A stretch of DNA of 64,000 bases, taken from NCBI GenBank assembly GCA_942493345.1, contig OW818695.1, forward strand, positions 3,100,001 to 3,164,000, given 5' to 3'. The stretch is from GWE2-42-39 sp942493345 (GTDB lineage Bacteria > Bacteroidota > Bacteroidia > Bacteroidales > Prolixibacteraceae). Below the pieces are notes generated by a model, which was not told the DNA's origin, searched no databases, and was given only the letters and a program-made list of their open reading frames with translations. The translations under genes were made by a program, and so were the position numbers. Of this stretch, positions 1 to 7,877 are shown one piece after another (the first letter of the stretch is position 1; every line of letters begins with the position of its first letter).

Positions 1-1577
1 GTCCCTGGTATGAATCGAATGGTGCAATTGGCGGCATCATTGTATATACAGAGTTGATCACAGAACGCAAACATGCAGAATTGGCTCTGAGCGAAAGTGA
101 AAGTCGGTTTAATCAATTGGCTGAACATAGTCTGACCATTGCCTGGGAAGTTAATCCGAATGGCCTCTTTACGTATGCCAGTCATGTGGCAGAACAACTT
201 CTGGGCTACAGTCCCGATGAACTGGTAGGCAAGAAGCATTTTTACGATCTTGCACCTGAACAGGGAAGGGAAGCCATAAAAGGAACTGTATTAGCAGCAT
301 TCACTCAAAAGGATTCTTTTGTAGATTTTGAAATCCTGGCAGAACGAAAAGATGGCCGTGTTATTTGGTTTTCTGTTAATGGTTTTCCAATTCTTAACGC
401 AAATAATCAATTGATTGGCTATCGTGGGTCGGGTACTAATATTACAAAACGCAAACAAACGGAGGAGGCGCTTAAAAAAAGTTATGAAATGCTTGCCAAA
501 CTGACCGAGCAAGTACCGGGTGTAGTATACCAATACCGGTTGTACCTCGACGGAAGCTCTTGCTTCCCTTACTCAAGTCCTGGTATGATAGATATTTACG
601 GTGTAACTTCCGAAGAAGTCCGCGAGGATGCCACCCCTGTGTTCGGACGGCTGCATCCCGATGATTTTGATTATATTGTGTCTTCTATCAATGAATCGGC
701 GCGTACGCAGGAACTTTATCATAGCGAGTTCCGGGTTATCCTCCCGGGACAGGGAGTCCGCTGGCGTTTATGCGATGCAAAACCGGAGCTGATGGAGGAC
801 GGTAGTACGTTATGGTACGGGATCATTTCAGATATAAATGAGCGGAAGCAAGCAGAAATAGAATTGGTTGAAGCCAAAAAAAGAGCTGAAGAATCGGACC
901 GGCTGAAATCAGCTTTTTTGGCCAACATGAGCCACGAGATACGCACCCCGATGAACTCCATCATGGGTTTTGCCAGCCTGTTGCCCGAGGAAAGAAAGAA
1001 AGAACAGATAGCAAAATATGCCCAAATCATTGTTCAGAATTCTGAACAACTGGTGAACCTTATCGATGGAATTGTGCTTTATTCGAAACTTCAAACCAAT
1101 ATGGTTCCTCTGCGCAACAGTCAGTTTAAAATCATGGATCTTTTCCACGACATACAACTTTCTTTTCAATTGCCTGGGTTTCAAAAAGGAGTTAATTTTC
1201 TGATCGACTTTAACGAAATTAATGATTTGACCATCACTGCAGATTACGATAAACTAAGGCAAATAATAGCCAATTTGGTATCCAATGCCTTCAAATATAC
1301 CCGTAAAGGCGAGATTGCCATCGGATGTTCAATTCAAAATCAAATGGTTGAATTTTTTATAAAAGATACCGGAATTGGAATCCCCGAAAAGGATCAAACC
1401 CAAATATTTGATCGGTTCTACCGTGGCAGCAATATCGATGAACCCGGCACACGAGGTACTGGGTTAGGACTGAGCATTGTAAAAGAATTGGTGAATTTGC
1501 TGGGTGGACAAATCTGGGTTGAGAGTGAAGTGGGAAAGGGATCGACTTTTTATTTTACCATACCTTGCGAAAATTAA
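1..1577 (+). CDS. PAS-domain sensor histidine kinase, 5' end outside window
   Basis: The frame is open to the left edge (first whole codon at base 3) and the first residues read as the end of a PAS/PAC unit, so the gene starts upstream of the window and the TTG at 54 is not a start. Inside the window, counting from base 3, there are two PAS domains (about 25-150 and 155-285), a short linker, a HisKA domain with the H-box SHEIRTP (phosphoacceptor His codon at 933), and a HATPase_c domain with N-box SNAFKY, G1 DTGIGIP and G2 GTGLGLS. No membrane segment is seen in the visible part. It autophosphorylates in response to signals read by the PAS units; no receiver domain follows. The next gene starts 19 bases downstream, so it is probably the first or an early gene of a four-gene operon with the B12-binding protein. 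Class is certain; the signal is unknown. Confidence 0.93.
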   Translation, partial: PWYESNGAIGGIIVYTELITERKHAELALSESESRFNQLAEHSLTIAWEVNPNGLFTYASHVAEQLLGYSPDELVGKKHFYDLAPEQGREAIKGTVLAAFTQKDSFVDFEILAERKDGRVIWFSVNGFPILNANNQLIGYRGSGTNITKRKQTEEALKKSYEMLAKLTEQVPGVVYQYRLYLDGSSCFPYSSPGMIDIYGVTSEEVREDATPVFGRLHPDDFDYIVSSINESARTQELYHSEFRVILPGQGVRWRLCDAKPELMEDGSTLWYGIISDINERKQAEIELVEAKKRAEESDRLKSAFLANMSHEIRTPMNSIMGFASLLPEERKKEQIAKYAQIIVQNSEQLVNLIDGIVLYSKLQTNMVPLRNSQFKIMDLFHDIQLSFQLPGFQKGVNFLIDFNEINDLTITADYDKLRQIIANLVSNAFKYTRKGEIAIGCSIQNQMVEFFIKDTGIGIPEKDQTQIFDRFYRGSNIDEPGTRGTGLGLSIVKELVNLLGGQIWVESEVGKGSTFYFTIPCEN

Positions 1578-1596
1578 ACCATTTATACCGTAGCCA

Positions 1597-2253
1597 ATGA
1601 AATCTGAGAAAACCGATTTGCTTGTTCATGATTTTCTTCAAAACCTGCTGAAAGGCAATCGGCCCAACTGTTCGGCCATCGCGAAGCAATATCTTGCACA
1701 AAACCATTCGGTTATGGATTTGTATGAAGAGGTTTTCAAAGTTGCTTTGTACGAAGTGGGTCGCTTGTGGGAAACCAACCGGATTACCATTGCCACCGAA
1801 CATATTGCAACGGCAATTACAGAAGGTATTTTGAACGAGTTTTTTGAGCAAATCATTTCCGGGAAAAGGTACAACAAAAAGGTTGTGGTAGCGTGTGTCG
1901 AAAAAGAGCAACATCAGGTGGGAATTAAAATGGTTGCCGATGTATTTGAAATGAAAGGTTGGGAAAGTTTTTTTCTTGGTACAGGTATTCCTGTAATTGA
2001 GTTAGTCCGGTTTATTCGGGATGTACAGCCCGATTTGCTGGCCATTTCGTTAAGTGTATATTTTAACTTTAGTAATCTCCTGAAAATGTTGGAAACAATG
2101 AAAGGCGAATTTCCTGAATTGCAGATTATCCTTGGGGGGCAGGCATTCAGGCATGGTTCCAACAATGTTTTGCAAGGGCTGGGAAATATTGTCATTTTAT
2201 CCGATTTGTATCTGCTTGATAAATATATCGATACCATAAATTCGAAACTTTAA
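1597..2253 (+). CDS. Cobalamin-binding photoreceptor-like protein (CarH/LitR-type sensor, no DNA-binding domain)
   Basis: A 218-residue protein made of a helical B12-binding-2-like bundle (about 5-90) and a Rossmann-type B12-binding domain (about 93-215). Visible motifs are W58 followed nine residues later by E68-H69, i.e. the W-x9-EH signature described for light-sensing CarH/LitR proteins, and E104-x-H106-x-x-G109, the photoreceptor version of the B12 base-off motif (methyltransferases and mutases have D-x-H-x-x-G). H106 would be the lower cobalt ligand; GG at 180-181 fits the dimethylbenzimidazole tail pocket. The residue after W58 is Glu, where Thermus CarH has the His that caps cobalt after illumination, so photochemistry may differ. 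Unlike CarH it lacks a MerR DNA-binding domain. It lies 19 bases after one histidine kinase and 10 bases before an unknown small gene and a second kinase, so its output is probably through protein contacts with the kinases (inference). Confidence 0.85.
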   Translation: MKSEKTDLLVHDFLQNLLKGNRPNCSAIAKQYLAQNHSVMDLYEEVFKVALYEVGRLWETNRITIATEHIATAITEGILNEFFEQIISGKRYNKKVVVACVEKEQHQVGIKMVADVFEMKGWESFFLGTGIPVIELVRFIRDVQPDLLAISLSVYFNFSNLLKMLETMKGEFPELQIILGGQAFRHGSNNVLQGLGNIVILSDLYLLDKYIDTINSKL

Positions 2254-2263
2254 TGAAAACATT

Positions 2264-2725
2264 ATGGATAGAAATGATTTAATCAGAACTGCGGAAAAGC
2301 TGAAACAGGTGAGCGAAAAAAGTGCTGCTGAATTTGGTTCGAAAAGAGAGGCGCTGGTTGTATTAATGAACCGGAAAATGGAAAGCCGTCCCGATTTGAT
2401 TGATATGGTTGGCCTCGGAAATGTGGAAATGATGAAGGACAATCATGCGAACCATGCCCGTTTCCTGGAATCCATATTTATCATGCATTCCCCCGAAGTA
2501 TTGGTCGATACGGTGCTTTGGGTTTTTCGGGCCTATCGCTCGCGCAATTTTAGTTCGACTTATTGGGCCGCCCAGTTGAACACATGGATTGAAATTTATA
2601 AGAAAGAACTCTCGTTCGAATGTTTTCAGGAGATTTATCCTTATTATAATTGGATGCAGATTAATATCCCCGCGTTTAACCAGTTGGCCGAAGTCAATCT
2701 TGATGCGCCGTTGTCGTTACATTAA
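2264..2725 (+). CDS. Unrecognised small helical protein in B12-sensor operon
   Basis: A 153-residue soluble protein that I do not recognise. It has no signal peptide or membrane segment and reads as mostly alpha-helical, with a charged N-terminal helix (about 1-50) and a C-terminal half rich in aromatic residues (several Trp and Tyr between about 87 and 133) that could form a four-helix bundle. His residues cluster at about 60-63 (motif NHANH). It starts 10 bases after the B12-binding gene and ends 12 bases before the second histidine kinase, so it is almost certainly co-transcribed and part of the same signalling unit. Possible roles are an adaptor between the cobalamin sensor and a kinase, or a second sensory module; both are guesses from position. 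The ATG at 2264 is the natural start because it follows the upstream stop closely. Confidence 0.8.
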   Translation: MDRNDLIRTAEKLKQVSEKSAAEFGSKREALVVLMNRKMESRPDLIDMVGLGNVEMMKDNHANHARFLESIFIMHSPEVLVDTVLWVFRAYRSRNFSSTYWAAQLNTWIEIYKKELSFECFQEIYPYYNWMQINIPAFNQLAEVNLDAPLSLH

Positions 2726-2737
2726 AATTTTCAAAGA

Positions 2738-3940
2738 ATGGAACAACTTCCTGGAAATGATAGTCTATCTGGCTGGGCTGGGTTAATTTGCGATCTTTCT
2801 CTGAACGGACAATCTGTTGCGGTTGGTATCTTCAATCGCGATGGCAGGCTACTCGATGCCAATCAGCCGATGTGCTATTTTCTGGGTACCGACAGCAAAG
2901 AAATTAATCCGAAAAATCAATTCATCAATCCTGTTTTTTCTGCCTTCTTTCCTGAAAAACAAGAAGGTTTGGTGTTTCAGGGCATGATAACGATCGGAAA
3001 TTACGACGACGTGAGCTACGTGCTGAATTCAAAAGTTTATCGGAAAGCCGATCAGGTTTTGATTTATGCCGAAGCCGACGTTGTCGAACTTTTTGAAAAA
3101 AACAATAAAATGAGTTTCCTCAATCAGCAAGTGAACAACCTGCAACGGCAACTGCTTAAGGAGAAGCATAAATTACAGGAAACGCTTGCCGAGCTGAACT
3201 CACGGACTCTGGAACTCGAAAAATTGAATGCCCGGCTTTCGGAACTGAACAATGAAAAAAACAGGTATATCGGAATGGTTGCACACGACCTGCGTAACCC
3301 CATTGGCATTGCAGCTTCTTTTTCACAAATTTTGATTGAAGATTATGATAACATCATCAAAGAAAATCAACTTGAATATTTGAAACATATCAATGATAGT
3401 TGCGATTTTTCCTTGGATCTGATCCATGATTTTCTTGATGTTTCAAAAATTGAAGCGGGAGTATTCGACCTGAATATCAGCGAGCAGGAATATCTGACAT
3501 TCGTTAGAGAAAATATTGTACAGAATGAAATACTGGCTCGCAGCAAATCGCAGAAGATAAACATTCGGTCTGATCAAAACAGCATTATTGCTTCTTTCGA
3601 TAAAAATAAGATTCAACAGGTGCTGAATAATTTATTGAGCAATGCGATTAACTATTCTGCTTACAATACGTCGATCATAATCGATATTACGGAAACAAAT
3701 AATAAAATTATCACGAAAGTTATTGATCAGGGGCAAGGTATTCCGGAGGAGGAACTTTCTAAACTATTTAAGCCGTTCCAAACCACTTCGGTTAAATCAA
3801 CCGACAATGAAAAGTCGACTGGGCTTGGCCTTGCTATCGTGAAAAAGATAATCGAGGCTCACAATGGCAAAATAAATGTTGAAAGCGAAGTAGGTAAAGG
3901 ATCAGTTTTTACATTCTGGTTTCCAAAATGTAAAAACTGA
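2738..3940 (+). CDS. Cytosolic PAS-like sensor histidine kinase
   Basis: A 400-residue kinase without membrane segments. Residues about 15-115 look like a divergent PAS-type sensory domain; about 120-175 is a strongly heptad-like coiled coil rich in Leu, Glu, Lys and Asn; then HisKA with H-box AHDLRNP (His183), and HATPase_c (about 285-398) with N-box SNAINY, G1 DQGQGIP and G2 STGLGLA. It is the last gene of the cassette that starts with another histidine kinase and contains the cobalamin-binding protein. No response regulator is fused or adjacent, so its phosphotransfer partner must be encoded elsewhere. The coiled coil linking sensor to kinase suggests control through helix rotation or dimer register, as in other PAS kinases. 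The gene ends 11 bases from the converging DUF1573 gene. Confidence 0.92.
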   Translation: MEQLPGNDSLSGWAGLICDLSLNGQSVAVGIFNRDGRLLDANQPMCYFLGTDSKEINPKNQFINPVFSAFFPEKQEGLVFQGMITIGNYDDVSYVLNSKVYRKADQVLIYAEADVVELFEKNNKMSFLNQQVNNLQRQLLKEKHKLQETLAELNSRTLELEKLNARLSELNNEKNRYIGMVAHDLRNPIGIAASFSQILIEDYDNIIKENQLEYLKHINDSCDFSLDLIHDFLDVSKIEAGVFDLNISEQEYLTFVRENIVQNEILARSKSQKINIRSDQNSIIASFDKNKIQQVLNNLLSNAINYSAYNTSIIIDITETNNKIITKVIDQGQGIPEEELSKLFKPFQTTSVKSTDNEKSTGLGLAIVKKIIEAHNGKINVESEVGKGSVFTFWFPKCKN

Positions 3941-3951
3941 TTTGCCTTTGT

Positions 3952-5043
3952 TTATTGTGCTGTCTGGATATTGGAAGATATCCGTAAAATTGTTGTAGTA
4001 TTTTTCGGGTCGTTTGTAATTACGGTGATGGTTTTATTCTGACGCCCCTGTTTCCCTGCCGAGTTAAACTCAACTTTTAACGGTACACTTTCGTTTTTCC
4101 CGATCATGTTTTTTTCAGGAGTTACGGCAGTACAGCCACACGAAGTGCTTACATTGCGGATAATCAAGTCGCGTTTCCCTACATTTTTCAATGTAAAAAT
4201 ATGTTCTACTTTATTGCCTTGTTTGATGTCTCCAAAATCGAATTCTTTGCTGTCGAATTCAATCACCGGGGCATTCTTTAAATCTTCTTCGCTTAGGGCT
4301 GAGAAATCTTCTTCAATCGTGGTACTTACGCCAATGCGGTTTTGGTAGTCCGAAACCCCATCAATATTGAGGTAAATGCTTTCCATTACGAAACCGTACG
4401 TTTTCTTTTTCGAAGCATCAAGACTCAATGAAAGGATTGCTTTCCCATGAGGTTTGATTATCGATTCCGAAACCGTTGCTTTTATATATGGAGGAGTTTC
4501 TTTTACTCCAACTTTTACTTCTTTTTCCGTATCGTTCACCAACTCCAACTGTTCGGTTTTGGTCTCGTTTTCGGTTTGTTTGGTGAACGCAATATGGTTT
4601 GTTTTAACCCGCAGCGGGCCAATGGTTTGTGGATAAATTTCAGCCATTGTTTTTTCCCGTGGCGTAACTTCACCTTTTATATAAAGAACAACAGTCGCAT
4701 TTTCGGCATTCGAGATCACCTGAATCGATTTATTGAACGTTCCGGGGCGGCCTTTGGGGTCGTAACTTACCTCGATATAGCCTTTTTCTCCCGGGGCAAC
4801 GGGCTTACGTACCCATTCCGGAGTAGTACAACCACATGAAGGCTGTACATTATTCAGGATTAAAGGAACACTTCCCTTGTTGGTAAATTTGAAATTGTAA
4901 GTCTGAGGCCCACTTTCTTCTTTGAATGTTCCGTAATCGTGAATGGTTTTCTCAAACTCGATTTTTGCTTTTCCCTGCTGCGCTATAGTTAAACCCGAAA
5001 TGAACAATAAAAGAATCGTGAATACACTAAATGCAATTTTCAT
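3952..5043 (-). CDS. Exported protein with two DUF1573 domains
   Basis: A 363-residue protein with an N-terminal signal peptide (hydrophobic 5-20, cleavage near AQQ at 21-23) and two copies of the DUF1573 immunoglobulin-like fold (about 28-125 and 255-360), joined by a middle beta-rich segment. Both copies carry the hallmark SCGCT motif and a downstream GxxG(T/R)xNK-type strand motif. DUF1573 proteins are abundant in Bacteroidota and of unknown biochemical function; they are thought to be exported beta-sandwich proteins. The gene converges on the histidine kinase operon and is divergent from the sensor kinase at 5249, sharing a 205-base promoter region. A TAnnTTTG-type box on the minus strand lies about 75-82 bases upstream of the start. 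Confidence 0.88.
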   Translation of the reverse strand: MKIAFSVFTILLLFISGLTIAQQGKAKIEFEKTIHDYGTFKEESGPQTYNFKFTNKGSVPLILNNVQPSCGCTTPEWVRKPVAPGEKGYIEVSYDPKGRPGTFNKSIQVISNAENATVVLYIKGEVTPREKTMAEIYPQTIGPLRVKTNHIAFTKQTENETKTEQLELVNDTEKEVKVGVKETPPYIKATVSESIIKPHGKAILSLSLDASKKKTYGFVMESIYLNIDGVSDYQNRIGVSTTIEEDFSALSEEDLKNAPVIEFDSKEFDFGDIKQGNKVEHIFTLKNVGKRDLIIRNVSTSCGCTAVTPEKNMIGKNESVPLKVEFNSAGKQGRQNKTITVITNDPKNTTTILRISSNIQTAQ

Positions 5044-5117
5044 ATTCGTATGATTTTCATTAAAAATTAAGTTCCCAAATATAATAATCCGATATGGAAT
5101 TATGCTTATTTAATATG

Positions 5118-5125
5118 CAAAACTA
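5118..5125 (-). promoter_or_regulatory. Candidate -7 box for the DUF1573 gene
   Basis: On the minus strand these bases read TAGTTTTG, an exact match to the Bacteroidota -7 consensus TAnnTTTG. A clear TTTG -33 element is not seen at the expected distance, so only half of the promoter is supported. It would give a leader of roughly 70 bases. Confidence 0.35.
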
Positions 5126-5209
5126 AGTATCTCCGGACACATTTACTGTTAATGCCCATAAAGTTTTGTTAATGAAATGTTAATCGGTACGATTCTCCGA
5201 AAAAATAAG

Positions 5210-5217
5210 TAGTTTTG
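5210..5217 (+). promoter_or_regulatory. Candidate -7 box for the 5249 two-component operon
   Basis: TAGTTTTG matches TAnnTTTG. It lies 31 bases before the ATG at 5249 and would give a leader of about 25 bases. The -33 region around 5187 lacks a perfect TTTG. It is the only consensus -7 site in the divergent spacer on this strand. Confidence 0.45.
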
Positions 5218-5248
5218 CCGTTGATGCGCTGATAATTAGAGTGGTATT

Positions 5249-6625
5249 ATGATCCGGAATTCAATAAGATACATTGTTGTTTTAGCTACTATTTCAGTTT
5301 TAGGAATATTCCTGATTCAATTTTTATTTCTGAAAAAGGCGATTGATATTAATGAAAAAAAATTTCAGGAAGATATAACAACGACATTGTATAACGTTGC
5401 CAGAGATTTAATCGAATACAATAATAAAGCATACGGGCACAATACAAAAATTACCGAAATGTGTCCGGTTGAACAGATTTCCAGTAATTATTTCGTGGTG
5501 AATTTGAATCATGTTATCGATCCGGATTTGCTGGAATACCACCTGATCAACAATTTCAAGAAGAACCATATCAAACTCGATTTTGAATATGCCATTTACG
5601 ATTGCGAAACCGATAAAATGGCCAACGGCAAACTGATCAGGGGCGAAAGTATTTTTAGTATGTTTCAGGGTAATAACCCCGACACGTTGGACGAATGCCG
5701 CCGGAAGGAGATTGTTTTTGATGAGTTGTCCAACGGGGGCAAGAAAGTTGGCAACGTGAAGAAATGCACCTTGCCCAAATGTCAAAAATACATTTACTAT
5801 TTTGGGGTCAATTTTCCGGGACGTTCCGTATTCTTTCATTCAAAACTGAAGCCTTGGTATTTTGCGACTTCCATGTTGCTGATTGTATTGCTGTTTTTTG
5901 GATATTCGCTTTACACGATTATTAAGCAGCGACGGTTGAGCGAGGTACAGAAAAATTTCATCAATAACCTTACCCACGAGTTTAAAACCCCGATTGCATC
6001 AATAAGTCTGGCTGCCAACGTGCTGAACGAGCCAAAAATTATTGAACAGCCCAGACGGCTTGCCGAATATGCAAAAATTATTCTCGAACAAAATAAACGG
6101 CTTTCGTCGCAGGTTGAAAAGGTGTTGCAAATGGCTTCCATCGAAAAGAAACGTCTGCAATTGAAAATCGAGCGGGTAGAATTGAATTCGTTTATTGAAA
6201 AAACAATTGGTGAGTTCCGAAACAGTCAGAACGGCAATTTGTGCAGCATCCAATTTCATCCCGGAGTTTCAAATGCCGAAATTAATGCCGACACCTTGCA
6301 TTTTTCAAACCTGATTTTCAATATTCTCGACAATGCAGTGAAATATTGTGAAAGTTCGCCGGATATTCATATCCATTTAACAGAGGATACAAAGTTGTAT
6401 ACCATTGCATTTGCCGATAATGGCATCGGCATCCCGAAAGAATTCCGTAAAAAAATATTTGCCCGGTTTTACCGCATCCCGACAGGCGATGTGCACAATG
6501 TGAAAGGCTTCGGATTGGGACTCGATTACGTGAAAAAAATTGCCGACCGGCATGGGTGGAAAGTCAGGATTGAAGATAATTCTACAAAAGGAACTATATT
6601 TATCGTAAAAATTCCGAAGAAATAG
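5249..6625 (+). CDS. Membrane sensor histidine kinase (two-component, RprX-like architecture)
   Basis: A 458-residue kinase with two membrane segments (about 8-28 and 204-226) flanking a roughly 175-residue periplasmic sensor domain that holds several cysteines (at about 72, 119, 150, 173 and 178). The cytoplasmic part has HisKA with H-box LTHEFKTP (His243) and HATPase_c with N-box LDNAVKY, G1 DNGIGIP and G2 GFGLGLD. The response regulator begins 3 bases after its stop, so the pair is a classical two-component system, with the layout of Bacteroides RprX/RprY. Conserved-looking periplasmic cysteines could form disulfides or sense redox or metal, which is a guess. The downstream TSUP-type transporter in the same operon may be the regulated or co-regulated function. 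Confidence 0.92.
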   Translation: MIRNSIRYIVVLATISVLGIFLIQFLFLKKAIDINEKKFQEDITTTLYNVARDLIEYNNKAYGHNTKITEMCPVEQISSNYFVVNLNHVIDPDLLEYHLINNFKKNHIKLDFEYAIYDCETDKMANGKLIRGESIFSMFQGNNPDTLDECRRKEIVFDELSNGGKKVGNVKKCTLPKCQKYIYYFGVNFPGRSVFFHSKLKPWYFATSMLLIVLLFFGYSLYTIIKQRRLSEVQKNFINNLTHEFKTPIASISLAANVLNEPKIIEQPRRLAEYAKIILEQNKRLSSQVEKVLQMASIEKKRLQLKIERVELNSFIEKTIGEFRNSQNGNLCSIQFHPGVSNAEINADTLHFSNLIFNILDNAVKYCESSPDIHIHLTEDTKLYTIAFADNGIGIPKEFRKKIFARFYRIPTGDVHNVKGFGLGLDYVKKIADRHGWKVRIEDNSTKGTIFIVKIPKK

Positions 6626-6628
6626 ATT

Positions 6629-7339
6629 ATGGACTTTTCAGGAGAACATATTTTTCTGGTTGAAGATGACCAGACCCTGAATTTCATTATCAGGGACAAC
6701 CTTGAGCAAAATGGCTACAAGGTAACAGCAGTCGACGACGGACAAAAAGCCATTGATGAATTTGAAAAAGACAAATTCAGTATTTGTATACTCGATGTGA
6801 TGTTGCCTAAAAAAGATGGTTTTACTGTAGCTCTGGAAATCCGAAGAAAGGACGATCATGTTCCAATTATTTTTCTGACGGCCAAGTCAATGACAGAAGA
6901 CCGAATCACTGGTTTGTCGATTGGTGGGGACGATTATATCACCAAGCCTTTCAGCATGGAAGAACTTTTGCTACGCATAAAAGTTTTTCTGAAACGGAGT
7001 TCGAAACTCGAAATTGCAGATGGTATTTCCGTTGCCCGCCGGGTAGGTATATACAATTTTTATTTCGAAAACCTTGTTTTGGAAAATGAAGATAACCGCA
7101 AAACATTGACCTACAAAGAGGCAGAGCTGCTGAAATATTTTTGCGAAAACTCGAACAAAGTACTGAGCCGCTCCGAAATATTGATGAATGTATGGGGTTC
7201 GGACGACTACTATCTGGGCCGCAGCCTTGATGTGTTTATTTCGCGTTTACGCCGCTACCTGAAAGACGACCCCGACATTAAAATTCTGAATTTGCACGGC
7301 ATCGGCTTCCGGTTCAATGCCCGTCTCGGGAAAAATTAA
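6629..7339 (+). CDS. OmpR-family response regulator (RprY-like)
   Basis: A 236-residue regulator with an N-terminal receiver domain (about 7-120: acidic pair near 12-14, phosphoacceptor D56 in LDVMLP, T84, K106 in TKPF) and a C-terminal winged-helix DNA-binding domain (about 135-232, with the typical LTYKEAELL and DVFISRLRRYL stretches). It starts 3 bases after the sensor kinase and is followed 6 bases later by a small membrane transporter gene, so all three form an operon. It would be phosphorylated by the kinase at 5249-6625 and control transcription of unknown targets. Confidence 0.94.
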   Translation: MDFSGEHIFLVEDDQTLNFIIRDNLEQNGYKVTAVDDGQKAIDEFEKDKFSICILDVMLPKKDGFTVALEIRRKDDHVPIIFLTAKSMTEDRITGLSIGGDDYITKPFSMEELLLRIKVFLKRSSKLEIADGISVARRVGIYNFYFENLVLENEDNRKTLTYKEAELLKYFCENSNKVLSRSEILMNVWGSDDYYLGRSLDVFISRLRRYLKDDPDIKILNLHGIGFRFNARLGKN

Positions 7340-7345
7340 TTAAAA

Positions 7346-7726
7346 ATGGAAAAAACAATGACTGCATCACAAATATTAATCGTAATGGCGATTGGCCTTT
7401 TGGCAGGTTTACTTGGCGGTACCCTCGGTGTTGGTGGGGCTGTTATCGTGGTTCCGGCCCTAGTCCTTATTTTTGGATTTACCCAGCACCAAGCGCAAGG
7501 AACATCGCTGGCTTTTATGATTCCGCCGGTAACGTTGCTGGCGGTTATTAATTACTGGAAAGAAGGGTATGTAAACTGGAAATACGCATTGGTGCTTTCC
7601 ATCATGTTTTTTATCGGGGCCTATCTGGGGTCGTTTATATCGCTCAGTCTTTCCGAAAAAATTCTGAAAAAAATATTTGGCATTTTCATCATGCTCGTCG
7701 CCCTGAAAATGATTTTCTCAAAATAG
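7346..7726 (+). CDS. Half-length TSUP (TauE/SafE) family membrane transporter
   Basis: A 126-residue membrane protein with about four hydrophobic segments. The first carries the TSUP signature (GLLGGTLGVGGAVIVVPAL followed by HxAQGTSLA), and the last runs into a short C-terminal Lys tail. TSUP family members such as TauE/SafE are sulfite or organosulfonate exporters and normally contain two such repeats in about 250 residues. Only one repeat is present here and the stop is not followed by a second repeat in any frame before the terminator at 7816, so it may act as a homodimer. Six bases separate it from the response regulator gene, so it belongs to that operon. The substrate cannot be read from the sequence. 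Confidence 0.85.
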   Translation: MEKTMTASQILIVMAIGLLAGLLGGTLGVGGAVIVVPALVLIFGFTQHQAQGTSLAFMIPPVTLLAVINYWKEGYVNWKYALVLSIMFFIGAYLGSFISLSLSEKILKKIFGIFIMLVALKMIFSK

Positions 7727-7762
7727 AAATGATTGTCTGAAAGATTCTTTGCCAAGTAGAAT

Positions 7763-7805
7763 TAGTCATCCTGAACTTGTTTTAGAACCTCAATATCCTG
7801 ATCGC
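7763..7805. repeat. Degenerate copy of a GTCATCCTGA-type intergenic repeat
   Basis: The spacer after the TSUP gene contains GTCATCCTGAACTTG followed by TTTTAGAACCTC, resembling the dispersed intergenic sequences of the form GTCATCCTGAAC... seen in many bacterial genomes. A related start (GTCATACTGAACGAAG) occurs at 30225. Assignment rests on memory of such repeats, not on a search. Confidence 0.35.
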
Positions 7806-7815
7806 TATATCCAAT

Positions 7816-7860
7816 AGAAAAGAGGGTTTGAAAAATCAATATTTTCAGACCCTCTTTTCT
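7816..7860. terminator. Strong hairpin between convergent TSUP and pfkA genes
   Basis: A nearly perfect inverted repeat (7816-7834 against 7842-7860) with a 7-base loop. On the plus strand it is followed by a T-rich tail (ATTTTTGTTTTG), as in an intrinsic terminator. It lies between the ends of two converging genes and can serve both, most clearly the plus-strand operon. Confidence 0.8.
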
Positions 7861-7877
7861 ATTTTTGTTTTGTCTTG

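Noticed and set aside
1..5300. Cobalamin riboswitch near the B12-sensor operon
   Set aside because: The intergenic gaps visible are too short (10-20 bases), and no B12-box-like sequence was seen in the 5044-5248 spacer. The operon start is outside the window.
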